Part shown: positions 10,531-20,021 of the stretch, piece after piece | Layout: every line of letters begins with the position of its first letter | Numbering within the stretch: the first letter of the stretch is position 1 | Source: Symsagittifera roscoffensis | Taxonomy: Eukaryota > Xenacoelomorpha > Acoela > Convolutidae | Assembly: GCF_963678635.1 (NCBI RefSeq) | Contig: NC_087069.1 | Coordinates: 35,445,959 to 35,509,958, forward strand | Direction: 5' to 3' | Length of the DNA stretch: 64,000 nt | Notes under the pieces: generated by a model | The model's database searches: none | What the model saw: the letters and a program-made list of their open reading frames with translations, nothing else | Told to the model about the DNA's origin: nothing | Made by a program: the position numbers and the translations under genes

Positions 10531-12165
10531 AATCCGGAAGGGTCAGCTGATTTGCGCTCAATTCGGAAGGGTCTTGGGTGAAGACCGATCCGGCAAGCAG
10601 TTCAAGGAGCAACAAGAAGGGGCTCAACGACAACAACAATCGACTGTTGGGTATCGTTAACAAGTTTTGTATCCCTTTTGGTACAAAAAGTAAGATAGTA
10701 ATCTGTGGGGGGCTCGACAGTGCTGCACTGTAGTGACCCTTCACCGAACTGCGAATATCCGAGTTAAGCACCTTAATTCGGATAATAAACAAACCCGGAG
10801 GGGTACAGTATTGCTAATATTATTATTCATATAGCCTATATTAATAGTCATATATCGTTTTTCAGTGAAAAACAACGAAAACAGACCGGTTTTTAGGGTC
10901 AAAATAGCGATACTTTGATCCCCCCACAAGTCGCGATTTTTGAGATATCGATATTTTTTGAAACGGAAAAAAGCGCTAAGTTAGTGTGTTACATCGTAAC
11001 TGCACTACTGTAATAAGTAGAACCGGTTAACTTTAGTTCGGAAGTGGTTGGAACTAGTTTGGTACCAAGAAACCAAATTTTCCCAATTTTTGATAGTAAG
11101 AAACACTAAAAATTTAGAAAATTTTTTGAAATTTTTGAGGTAGGACAGTAAAAATAGTTGTTCGGACAACGTCCACTAGTGAATCTACAAGTCTTAAAAT
11201 CCGCTACCCGAAAGCCTTCCGGGTTGCAGAGAAATCGAACATAACGTGTTTGATTTGGTGGATTCATCAATCCGGAGGGGTCCAGGTAGCATAGTTTTTC
11301 GCAAATTTTTTCTACAATAGCGTTTTAGATCGGGTCTTTTGCATTGAACTAGAGGAGTATAGGCCTTCTGAGCTCGGATCAATAATTTTTAGGTCGAAAG
11401 GACCAGATTTGCGGAAAAAGTTAGGCGGAACCTATAAGAGAGAAAATTTTTTGAGTTCGGAAAAAAGACGTTTTGGTTAATAACTTTAGAACTACTGATC
11501 ATATCGAGTTGATCTTGGTACCAATAGATCAGAAATTAGCTGAGCTTACTAATAGGATTAGAAATTTTTCGGAAAAGCGAGCGAGAAAATTTTTTGAGAT
11601 TGTTTTTAGCAAATTACACAAATCCGGAGGGGTACACCCTTCACGTTTTATAAATTTTTCTGAAAAACCCTTATACCTCTACCAAAAGTTGATAGCGATT
11701 GAACTAAGTAACTTAGGACAGTTCTAGACAAAGAGGGAGGGCTGAAGGCACAAGACAACCATAATACAGTCGAAATTAGGCAAGTGATAAGACCCTTCAC
11801 CGTTAGTGTGAATTGTCAAATAAGTGCCTTAACTTCAACCCGGAGGGGTCTAGGAAAGGAACCTATACCCTTCCCAGTTAATTCAAACAGCATAAAAGCA
11901 ACGCAGAACGTATCCGGAGGGGTATAAGCTGAAATTAAGAAAACTACGGAAAGCTACTTTGACAGAGCTAAGGGCTCCGAATCCGGAGGGGTCTACTTTC
12001 CACAAAACCGGAGGGGTCCAAATCCGGAGGGGTCTACTATTAACTAACTCGGAGGGGTCCAAATCCGGAGGGGTCTACTATTAACTAACTTGGAGGGGTC
12101 CAAACCCAGAGGGGTCCATATTCTGACAGTCCGGAAGGGTCCTATTTGTGCCAATCCGGAGGGGT
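10531..12165 (+). repeat. Array of CCGGAGGGGT motifs in the leader
   Basis: Sixteen copies of CCGGARGGGT or close variants start near 10533, 10563, 10793, 11271, 11622, 11839, 11912, 11982, 12007, 12022, 12050, 12063, 12091, 12106, 12130 and 12154. All are on the plus strand. Nine fall in the last 190 bases, where a 41-base tandem repeat (12018 and 12059) carries two motifs per copy. The same core forms the stem of the LTR hairpin. The single orientation and untranslated position suggest a sequence-specific RNA or DNA signal. Confidence 0.85.
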
Positions 12166-12942
12166 ATTATTTTATTAAGGACTTAGGTAAACGAAAGAAA
12201 GACTAAAAAGCGAGAGGTATTAGGTTATTAATAAACAGGCTAGGTATCAGTGACTGCACTGGTAACTTGCCTTTCAAAAAGAACCAGACTAATACAAAAC
12301 AGATCCGAACTCGGATATTCGCGACACTAAGTCTAAATTAAAAAGAGCGTGACTCATTGGTGTGGATTGAAACATAATACGTTTTTGGGAAAAGTGACTG
12401 CCCTGAGGATTTTAGTAGGTCTAGCTCGGGCAGTCCGAAGGCAGATAGGTAACACAATACTCGGTGGGTGCAATAGACGCCCACTTGAGCAAATAACTGC
12501 CTTCAAAGTTTTGTCTGTTTGGTGCAGCACCAAGCAGGGAAAGCTTTTTCTTTAAAAGACAGGTTCGACTATTGTACTGCGACCGACTAAGAGTACAAGA
12601 CACATACGTTTTTTTATATATACATTCATATTGTGTCAATATATATTTTTTGTTTTTGATTTTAAATCAACCTAAACTGTGCTTGATTGGGTAGTGACTA
12701 CACTATCTTTTAAATTGACTGATAACATCATATTGTGCTAGTTTCCAGATCTTTGGACCGATAATCGGCCAGTGTGAATAAATTTTATACAAACTGTACT
12801 CTGACAACATACAGGGATTCGTGGTCACTATTTAGTAGAATCTGGTGAAATTTATTGTGTTGTGTCATTATTATTGTTAATAAAACTATAAGGTCTCTAG
12901 CAATTGAGTCAAGAGTAGGCATAGGAAAGTGACAAATAAAGA

Positions 12943-13824
12943 ATGAGTTTAGACAAGTCAAGGATACCAAAACGAGGTAATAGCTCTAGGAAATTCATAC
13001 CTGAAAAGCAAAGAAAAACGATGACCGATCCTTTTGTGGATTGGATCAAGCGAACCCGGTCCGATAAAGAGGGGACGGTTTCAGGCAGAATGGTTGAAAC
13101 GAGAAGTCAAAAGACCTCAGAAGAGCGAAGAGAACTGTTAGAAGTGGAGGTCAATACGGACCATACCATGAACGACAACCAGGGAGTAAATGGACTGGAA
13201 GGGAGAGGCAGAAGGCTGGCGAGTGAATCTACTCCGGTAGAACAAGGCCATGATTTTGCCACTTCCACCGGGACGTTGGATCGAGAGGAGATGTCGGAAC
13301 TGTCCGACATCTCAACTGAAGTAACGGCAACTAGAAGATCTCCGACAGACAACACTATGATGGCAAGCGGAACTGGAAAACAAACAACCTCATCATCGTT
13401 CTCAGAAAGAATGAAGAACACCTTCGGAAACATCTTTCCATTCAGCATGGGAGGAGGAGCAGGAAACGATGGGGAGTCCCAGGAGGAAGAGGATGAAGAG
13501 GAGCAAGGGGAATTTGGATCTCAAGTCAGTCTCAATAGTTCGATCCAGGAGAGTGAGGCACACGTCGGAAGAGAGACTGGAACCATGGACAAATTTGGTG
13601 TAGTGACAACGATAAGCAAAGAGGCAAACACACCGGGCCAGTCCAAGGACTTCGCGATTAGGACAAGTTCGGAGCCACAACCTGAAGAGATTAGAACCAG
13701 AGGGCTTGGCAACGCGTTAGCGGATCCTGAAATAGATAATGATAAAACGTCAAGACAGAGAGTCAAGGCCCGGATCTCTACCAGCACGAAGCTACCTGGG
13801 ACGACAGAGTTACACCACCACTAG
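12943..13824 (+). CDS. Retrotransposon ORF1, Gag-like N-terminal protein (293 aa)
   Basis: This ORF opens with ATG and precedes the main polyprotein. The N-terminus is basic (many Lys and Arg in the first 70 residues); the middle is rich in Ser, Thr and acidic residues, with an acidic EEEDEEEQ run near residue 180; the end is basic with a HHH tail. No conserved domain is visible and most of it looks disordered. It ends in TAG at 13822-13824, and the first ATG of the next ORF is 11 bases later in the -1 frame, so reinitiation or frameshifting could link them. By position it could be a matrix-like or nucleic-acid-binding Gag part. The function is inferred. Confidence 0.7.
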   Translation: MSLDKSRIPKRGNSSRKFIPEKQRKTMTDPFVDWIKRTRSDKEGTVSGRMVETRSQKTSEERRELLEVEVNTDHTMNDNQGVNGLEGRGRRLASESTPVEQGHDFATSTGTLDREEMSELSDISTEVTATRRSPTDNTMMASGTGKQTTSSSFSERMKNTFGNIFPFSMGGGAGNDGESQEEEDEEEQGEFGSQVSLNSSIQESEAHVGRETGTMDKFGVVTTISKEANTPGQSKDFAIRTSSEPQPEEIRTRGLGNALADPEIDNDKTSRQRVKARISTSTKLPGTTELHHH

Positions 13825-13835
13825 TGACGCCACTC

Positions 13836-16800
13836 ATGGATAACGGGGCAGCACTAGAGGAAGCCTTAAACAACATAGTGGGCAGTTTAGGAGAACAAAA
13901 TGAACAGATGTCGATAAGGATGAGTGAACTGGAAAGAGCAGTTCACATTGAAAGAGAAAGTCTGCGGGAAGAAATAAACCGCAACAGACAAGAAGTTGGC
14001 AGCAGCGAAAAACGCTTGAAAGAAAGAACGGACGAACATATGACGAGGAACTTGTCGCGAATGACAAGAGAGGCGGAACAGAGGGAGTTACGCTTAAGAG
14101 CCGACATGGAGAAGTTAAGAATACAGCAAGAGCAGTCTCTTGGGTCTCTTGACATAAAGATAGACGCGATGATGGAGAGGCGAACGCAGGCTATCATGGA
14201 TAGGTTGGACGGGCTACTAAGCAGCAAGAGTGGACCAAAAGAAGGAGAGCCGAACTCGGGAGGTCCCAGCAGGGAACCGAGGGTGAACTTCAATGAACAT
14301 CAAAGGAGGAAGACAAATGGATCCACTAGAGGCAGGGGCAGTTCATCAGGCTATGCCACAAGGGGTAATACAGCATGGGGCCCGAACAGTAGAGCAAGTT
14401 CAACGGGGAACAGACAAACCTCGAACGAACGACCAACGCAAAGCGCACATGCGACCGGGAGAAGCGATTCTGGCAACATGGGGCATACAAGCCCGAGGAG
14501 GAGTCACATGGGCCAAGCGGGAAACGCTCATGGTGATTCGGATTGCAGGGATGCACCGCACACAGAGCCTTCGACAAGGTGTGAGGACACTCAGGCGGGA
14601 CACTCAAGGGATGCTACGGCAATGGCCACAGCATTTGAACCCCTGAACAGGTCTTTGGAGACATTCCTGACGCGGTTATCTAGAACCAATGAACGCAGTG
14701 AAAAGTCCAGAAGAGTCTTTAAGAAGCCAAGATGCTACAAAGACGAATCTGATGGCTGTATTGATACCTGGATAGAGGTAATGAAGCTGCATTTCGAGGA
14801 AGAGGACTTGTCGGAGAGACAGGAATGCAGCGCGCTCACCAGCAACTTAGAAGGGACAGCCCTGAACTGTGTCATGGCCAAGAAACAGTATCAACGTGAC
14901 ACTGCAGAGAAAATCTTCGAAATCTTGTTAAACCGTTTCGGATCAGGGGTGCAGGGGCACCAGGCGATGATGCGCTTCGAGAAACGGAGGCAACGAGAAG
15001 ATGAAACAATAGACAAGTTTCTCGATGATTTGGAAATGCTGAGAAGACGCAGCCAACCGGATGAGTCAAACCGAAGGATGAACCTGGCCGTAGCCTCAAA
15101 ATTCATCGATGGTGTGAAAAATGATGAACTTCGTACGATGCTAGCAACGCATTACACACCACTATCAACTAATGCGCCAACACCGGAGGAGTTGAGGCTC
15201 AAATCAAAAGAGTATCTTTTGTTGAAACCTCCTTCGAGATCTGGATATTACAAGAACAATTATGGCAATTTTAACAACGGACCAGCAAACCAAGGGAACA
15301 ATTGGTACAAACCGAGGGATGATATGGACAAGAGACGTTCTTGTGCTAATTGCAGTTCAACAGACCATCATGTGTCAGCATGCCCAGCTTACAAACAAGG
15401 CATGAAAGCAATAGGCTTTAGCCTCGAGGACGAAGATGCGTCAGAATTGGATCATGAGGATTTCATGAGAGGGGTAATTGCGAAATTTGGCCCGAGGTGT
15501 TTCTTTTGTAACTTGGAAGGTCATTTTAAATCAGATTGTCCGCAATTCTGGGATGCAGTGGCAGACATCAAGCATCCAAGGCATGAAGAAGCTTTGTCAG
15601 GAGTGAAAGCAAGCAAGGCTCGACTTTTGAGCGAAGCAGAGGCACGCAGGAAGGACAAACCTCAAGAGCTGGCGGCAAAGAAAATGCAAGCAGTAACAGA
15701 AGAGGCACGTGAACCGGAACCAGCAACTGCGGCCGATGACTTCAAGATCGATTATAAGGCAGCCGCAAAGGATGCTTTAAATAGAGTACAGCAGGAATTG
15801 GTGACGAAAGAGATCGAACAAAAAGTGAAACTTGAACTGGAAAATGAAAAGCTTCAGGAGCAACTGAATACCTTCGAGGCAACGGAGTTCGAAGAGACGA
15901 AAACACCAAGCAGTTTAGATATGAAACTTAAAGTGATCTCCGGTAAGAGGTTCGGCATGGCGCCGCAGGGAAAGAAGATACAGTCGATAATCTCAGTGGC
16001 TGGACACCAGGTAATAAGAAATTTGAGTGAACCATCAGAGTTCACTTTAATGCATTTGGACACATATGCAGATTATCTGAGGCAGGTGGAGCCACGCACT
16101 GAGTCGAGAGCTGTGCGAGCACTACTTACGACGGGTGGCCCTCGCATGAAGAAACTTCATGGACGCTACTTGGAGGTCTATGGGCCGTATCAAATAATGC
16201 TGAACGTGGATGGAATCAGCATCTACACCAGGACTTACATAACAACAGATGATGACCAAATGGGGCAGATCTATTTGGGTGAAGAGGAACTCAAAGTCCG
16301 CAGGATAGGCCATGACGCCATGATGGAACAAGACGCGGTACATATTGGATATGAAGCAGATGTGACAGCACACCTGCTTGACACCAACGGAACAAAAATC
16401 GGAGTCACAGGGCTTCTGGACACAGGCGCGGTGGTGAGTGTGATGCCGATAAAAACCTGGGAGAGAATGGGCTTCACGCGGGAAGATCTGATTCCTACGA
16501 ATCTCCGACTAGCCGCTGCAAATCGAGGAGCTATCTACGTAGCCGGAAGAACACCGGTGACGGTCCTTCACATGGGAGGACGGAACCTTTGGATGAGCTT
16601 CCTGGTGGTAGAGAATCTGGACGACGCCGACCAATTCATCTTGGGCAGAGATTTTGTCAGGAATTTTGATGTGATGATTGACTTGAACAACGGTCTAATA
16701 CGGATTAGAAACCCGGACCGAAAGTATGTTAAGAGACCAATTAATAGGATAATAACAGATGAAAATAAGGTACCAGTTTTTTTGGACAGAAAAGTAAAGT

Positions 16801-19800
16801 TACAACCAGGACAAGCTGTAGTAGCAATTTTTAGAATGAGAAATTTAAATTCGTTAAGTGATAGCAAACAGGTTTGCTTAGTACCGAATCCAAATAGTCA
16901 GAGTTCGGTGATTTTAGGCCGGAGCTTCTCGGTAACGCGAAACGGACTGTGTGTCAGTGTGTTGTTGAACACACTGGACACCACGGTTTCAATCCAGCGT
17001 GGAAAGAAGCTTGGTTACGCATTGCCGATGAGGACCGACTATGAAGAGACACAAAACTTGAAGAAATATAGTGTGAAAGACTGTCCTTATCATGCAAATA
17101 AAGATAAAATCTTAAAGAGAATTAATGAATTAAAATCTATTCATAAATTGTTTTCAATGAACTCCGAAACGGACGACGGCTTATCAAGCTGCTCGAATTT
17201 TCCGGAACGCCCCTCGTCATATGAACTAGATTCTGACAAACCGGTTTTGCCAGAAATAGAACATTTAAAAGGAAAAATAGGTGAGGGAGATTTTGAAAAA
17301 TTGCGGGACCTCCTAGATCGGAACGCCGAAGTATTTTCAAAACATAAGGCGGACATCGGTTGCTGTAATTTCGTCGAACACGAAATCGAACTAGAAGAGG
17401 GCGCCGTTCCCCATAGGGAAGGCGCAAGGCGAATGACGCCACATAAATCGGAAGCGTGCCGAGCGGAAATAGAAATGTTGCTTGAATACGACATGATAGA
17501 ACCCTCGAAATCACCATGGGCTTGCGGAGTAGTAATGGCGAAAAAGAAAGGGGGGCAGCTTAGATTTTGTTGCGACTTTCGTTACTTGAACGCGGTAACG
17601 ATTAAAGATGCGTACCCGATACCGCGAATAGACGAGAGCCTATCCAAACTTGGTGATGCAAAGTTCTTCACCACATTGGACTTGGGTTCTGCCTTCTGGC
17701 AGGTTCCTCTGCGAAAGAAGGACAGGGAGAAAACCGGATTCGCGTGCGAATTGGGGTTGTACCAGTGGAAGAGGATGCCCTTCGGCTTGTGGAATGCAAC
17801 AGCAACCTTTCAAAGGCTGATGGCTCAGGCTTTGACAGGAGTGACCAAAAAGTACGGGAATCTCTTGATGTGCTACGTGGATGACGTAGTCATAGCGACA
17901 CCAACCCTGGAGGATCACATTGATCGACTCGATGAGGTCTTCGGATGTATGAAAAGAGCAGGCTTGAAATGCAAACCATCGAAATGTGAAATCCTTAGGG
18001 ATTCCATCAAGTACCTGGGAAGAATGGTGGACCGGCATGGTGTGAGGCCAGATCCAGAAGCAGTAGAGGCTGTGCTGACATGGAAAGCTCCTAGAACGGA
18101 CACACAGCTCATGAGCTTCCTAGGGTTTGCCAATTACTACCGAGAATTCATAAAAGGATACGCGGACAAGGTGTACCCGATGCAGAAGCTGATGCGCAAC
18201 AAAGGTAAAAAGTTCGAATGGAACGATGAGGCACAAGTTGCTTTCGAGAACATAAAGCGGGAACTGTGCGAAGCGCCAGTGCTGGGCATGCCTACAGAAA
18301 AGGGCATGTATGTTCTTGACACAGACGCATCGGTGGTAGCCATCTCAGGAATATTGCATCAAGAGCAAGAATGGAACGGAAGAACAGTCCTCCGTCCCAT
18401 TGCATACGGCAGCAAAGTCTTGAGCGACACAGAGATGAAATATGGCGCACCAAAAGCAGAAATGTTTGCAGTAGTTACCTTCGTGGAGAAGTACCGTGCA
18501 TACTTGGGGAGCGCTCCCTTCAAGTTACGCGTGGACAACAGAGCGTTATCCTGGTTGAAGACCTACTCGATGGATCAGAGTTATATTGGTAGATGGATAG
18601 TAAGAGTGGATGGCTACCATATGATAATCGAACACAGGATGCGTGATAAACATCAGAATGCTGACAGTCTCAGCAAGAAAACTGAGTTCTATGAAAGATT
18701 GGAGCAGAAGCAGGCCAATCAGGCGGAAGTAAAGGAGGGATTCTCGTTTCTGGACAAAGAAACTTATGAAGCGCTTCCCTTAACGAGATGGTTGGATAAG
18801 TCTGGACATCCAATTCCGGGGCATCCTGAGTTACCTGTAGAGAAAGCAGCCGAGATAAAGATCCTGTCAAGGGAGGACCCGGTCCCCTTGGATTTGTTGC
18901 TGCGCACGAACCTGGTCCAGCAAGAACTCTCTCGCATGAATATAAACAGCCTCTCATTATTGGATAAAACGGTGCAAGTCACACCACAAGTGATGCGGAT
19001 ACTGGGTGGATTGTTAGAAAGAGAAGTGACCAGAGATGACCCCGAGTGGACAGCAGCAGTGGCATCGCTAACAGTCAGTGAGAAAGTGAAGATCATGCCG
19101 TCCAGACAACAGCACGAAGAGAACAAGAGGGATTGTAGGACAATAGTTCAGCAACTAGTATCCTCAATACCCCAAGAGATTTTAACCAGTACTTCTTACG
19201 GACAGAAAGAACAGGGGAGCAGCAAGCGAAAGAAAACCGTCACCTTTGTAGACCGGGAAAAAAAGGGTGAAGAGGTAGAACAAAATCTGCTGCAAGACTA
19301 TTTGTCCGGGGAGAAGGATGAGGAGAAAAACCAGCGATCACAAGATCAACACCCGGGACAAGGAAATTTGTCCGGGGAGTCTGAGATAAACGAGGGAATT
19401 CCTGATGAGAAACAGGACCGAGAGAACAAGGTTTTGTCCGGGGAGTTCAGATGGATGCGAAGAAAGCACAGACATGATCTGGAGGAGCGTGCAGTCTACA
19501 GCACAACCTCTTCGACAGATGATGATTCCCGAAACTCAGGAATGGACACCTATTCAGACAGGAACTCGAGTTCAGGATCCGAGCTGTCAGAACTGGCGAT
19601 ACACACGCTACTAGTGGAAACTCGGGCGAGAAACCTGGACAGAGAGGTGTACCAGGATCCTGACAGTGATCGCTACCTAATACCAAGCGAAAGAGTCTTT
19701 GACAACGCAGCGGATGACTTAGAAACGATAGCGGTATCGAAACGTTCGATAAGCCTGTTGCCGCAGAAAGAGGTAGTCAGGACTGATCTTCAGCCGTTTC

Positions 19801-20021
19801 AACAAGAAACACAACCGTTGGCGAAGATTTGGTGCGTTAAGATGGAAGAAGACACACATCAGCCCAACGAGCTGAACAGTCAGATGAGAGTCATGAAGAC
19901 GTACTTGAAGGCGAGATACAGACTCTCGGACCTTCTAAGGGCGCAGAGAAATGATCGCATGACAAGCAACCTAAAAAGGTGGATAGAAAACGGTGCACCT
20001 GACAAAGGTGACCTGGAATAA
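13836..20021 (+). CDS. Gag-Pol polyprotein: Gag, zinc knuckles, protease, RT, RNase H
   Basis: I chose ATG 13836; the frame is open a little further upstream. Residue numbers count from it. Residues 1-125 are a charged coiled coil. A retrotransposon Gag domain lies at about 308-450 (IDTWIEVMKLHF onward). Two CX2CX4HX4C zinc knuckles lie near 502 and 554. The aspartic protease motif DTGA is at 862. The reverse transcriptase spans about 1200-1400 with catalytic YVDD (first Asp at 1349). RNase H follows, with DTDAS at 1495 and a downstream NADSLS segment. A linker of about 450 residues then runs to the stop, with three 22-residue repeats starting LSGE. TAA at 20019 ends it, but the frame stays open into integrase. 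Together these make and mature particles and copy RNA to cDNA. Confidence 0.9.
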   Translation: MDNGAALEEALNNIVGSLGEQNEQMSIRMSELERAVHIERESLREEINRNRQEVGSSEKRLKERTDEHMTRNLSRMTREAEQRELRLRADMEKLRIQQEQSLGSLDIKIDAMMERRTQAIMDRLDGLLSSKSGPKEGEPNSGGPSREPRVNFNEHQRRKTNGSTRGRGSSSGYATRGNTAWGPNSRASSTGNRQTSNERPTQSAHATGRSDSGNMGHTSPRRSHMGQAGNAHGDSDCRDAPHTEPSTRCEDTQAGHSRDATAMATAFEPLNRSLETFLTRLSRTNERSEKSRRVFKKPRCYKDESDGCIDTWIEVMKLHFEEEDLSERQECSALTSNLEGTALNCVMAKKQYQRDTAEKIFEILLNRFGSGVQGHQAMMRFEKRRQREDETIDKFLDDLEMLRRRSQPDESNRRMNLAVASKFIDGVKNDELRTMLATHYTPLSTNAPTPEELRLKSKEYLLLKPPSRSGYYKNNYGNFNNGPANQGNNWYKPRDDMDKRRSCANCSSTDHHVSACPAYKQGMKAIGFSLEDEDASELDHEDFMRGVIAKFGPRCFFCNLEGHFKSDCPQFWDAVADIKHPRHEEALSGVKASKARLLSEAEARRKDKPQELAAKKMQAVTEEAREPEPATAADDFKIDYKAAAKDALNRVQQELVTKEIEQKVKLELENEKLQEQLNTFEATEFEETKTPSSLDMKLKVISGKRFGMAPQGKKIQSIISVAGHQVIRNLSEPSEFTLMHLDTYADYLRQVEPRTESRAVRALLTTGGPRMKKLHGRYLEVYGPYQIMLNVDGISIYTRTYITTDDDQMGQIYLGEEELKVRRIGHDAMMEQDAVHIGYEADVTAHLLDTNGTKIGVTGLLDTGAVVSVMPIKTWERMGFTREDLIPTNLRLAAANRGAIYVAGRTPVTVLHMGGRNLWMSFLVVENLDDADQFILGRDFVRNFDVMIDLNNGLIRIRNPDRKYVKRPINRIITDENKVPVFLDRKVKLQPGQAVVAIFRMRNLNSLSDSKQVCLVPNPNSQSSVILGRSFSVTRNGLCVSVLLNTLDTTVSIQRGKKLGYALPMRTDYEETQNLKKYSVKDCPYHANKDKILKRINELKSIHKLFSMNSETDDGLSSCSNFPERPSSYELDSDKPVLPEIEHLKGKIGEGDFEKLRDLLDRNAEVFSKHKADIGCCNFVEHEIELEEGAVPHREGARRMTPHKSEACRAEIEMLLEYDMIEPSKSPWACGVVMAKKKGGQLRFCCDFRYLNAVTIKDAYPIPRIDESLSKLGDAKFFTTLDLGSAFWQVPLRKKDREKTGFACELGLYQWKRMPFGLWNATATFQRLMAQALTGVTKKYGNLLMCYVDDVVIATPTLEDHIDRLDEVFGCMKRAGLKCKPSKCEILRDSIKYLGRMVDRHGVRPDPEAVEAVLTWKAPRTDTQLMSFLGFANYYREFIKGYADKVYPMQKLMRNKGKKFEWNDEAQVAFENIKRELCEAPVLGMPTEKGMYVLDTDASVVAISGILHQEQEWNGRTVLRPIAYGSKVLSDTEMKYGAPKAEMFAVVTFVEKYRAYLGSAPFKLRVDNRALSWLKTYSMDQSYIGRWIVRVDGYHMIIEHRMRDKHQNADSLSKKTEFYERLEQKQANQAEVKEGFSFLDKETYEALPLTRWLDKSGHPIPGHPELPVEKAAEIKILSREDPVPLDLLLRTNLVQQELSRMNINSLSLLDKTVQVTPQVMRILGGLLEREVTRDDPEWTAAVASLTVSEKVKIMPSRQQHEENKRDCRTIVQQLVSSIPQEILTSTSYGQKEQGSSKRKKTVTFVDREKKGEEVEQNLLQDYLSGEKDEEKNQRSQDQHPGQGNLSGESEINEGIPDEKQDRENKVLSGEFRWMRRKHRHDLEERAVYSTTSSTDDDSRNSGMDTYSDRNSSSGSELSELAIHTLLVETRARNLDREVYQDPDSDRYLIPSERVFDNAADDLETIAVSKRSISLLPQKEVVRTDLQPFQQETQPLAKIWCVKMEEDTHQPNELNSQMRVMKTYLKARYRLSDLLRAQRNDRMTSNLKRWIENGAPDKGDLE
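19301..19446 (+). repeat. Three 66-base repeats in the RNase H-integrase linker
   Basis: The 13-mer TTTGTCCGGGGAG occurs at 19301, 19367 and 19433, exactly 66 bases (22 codons) apart, each encoding LSGE. A fourth exact copy at 21921 is in another reading frame, which points to the nucleotide sequence and not only the peptide being shared. Confidence 0.75.

Larger units (their letters stand above)
9972..12942 (+). other. Untranslated leader of the retrotransposon, 3 kb
   Basis: No convincing coding region is seen between the LTR and the first ORF; the ORFs here are short and overlap on both strands. Homopolymer-rich stretches alternate with CCGGARGGGT motifs. A second copy of the LTR stem-loop lies at 11215-11281: CCTTCCGGGTT pairs with AATCCGGAGGG through 11 pairs, two of them G-U. 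In retroelements a leader usually holds packaging, dimerisation and translation signals; that role is inferred here. Confidence 0.7.

Noticed and set aside
10531-12165. CRISPR-like spaced repeats
   Set aside because: The repeats are about 10 bases, irregularly spaced, inside a eukaryotic retroelement leader; no cas genes or uniform spacers.
12349-12639. Short ORFs near the end of the retroelement leader
   Set aside because: Opposite-strand overlap, no domain, and the leader is otherwise non-coding.
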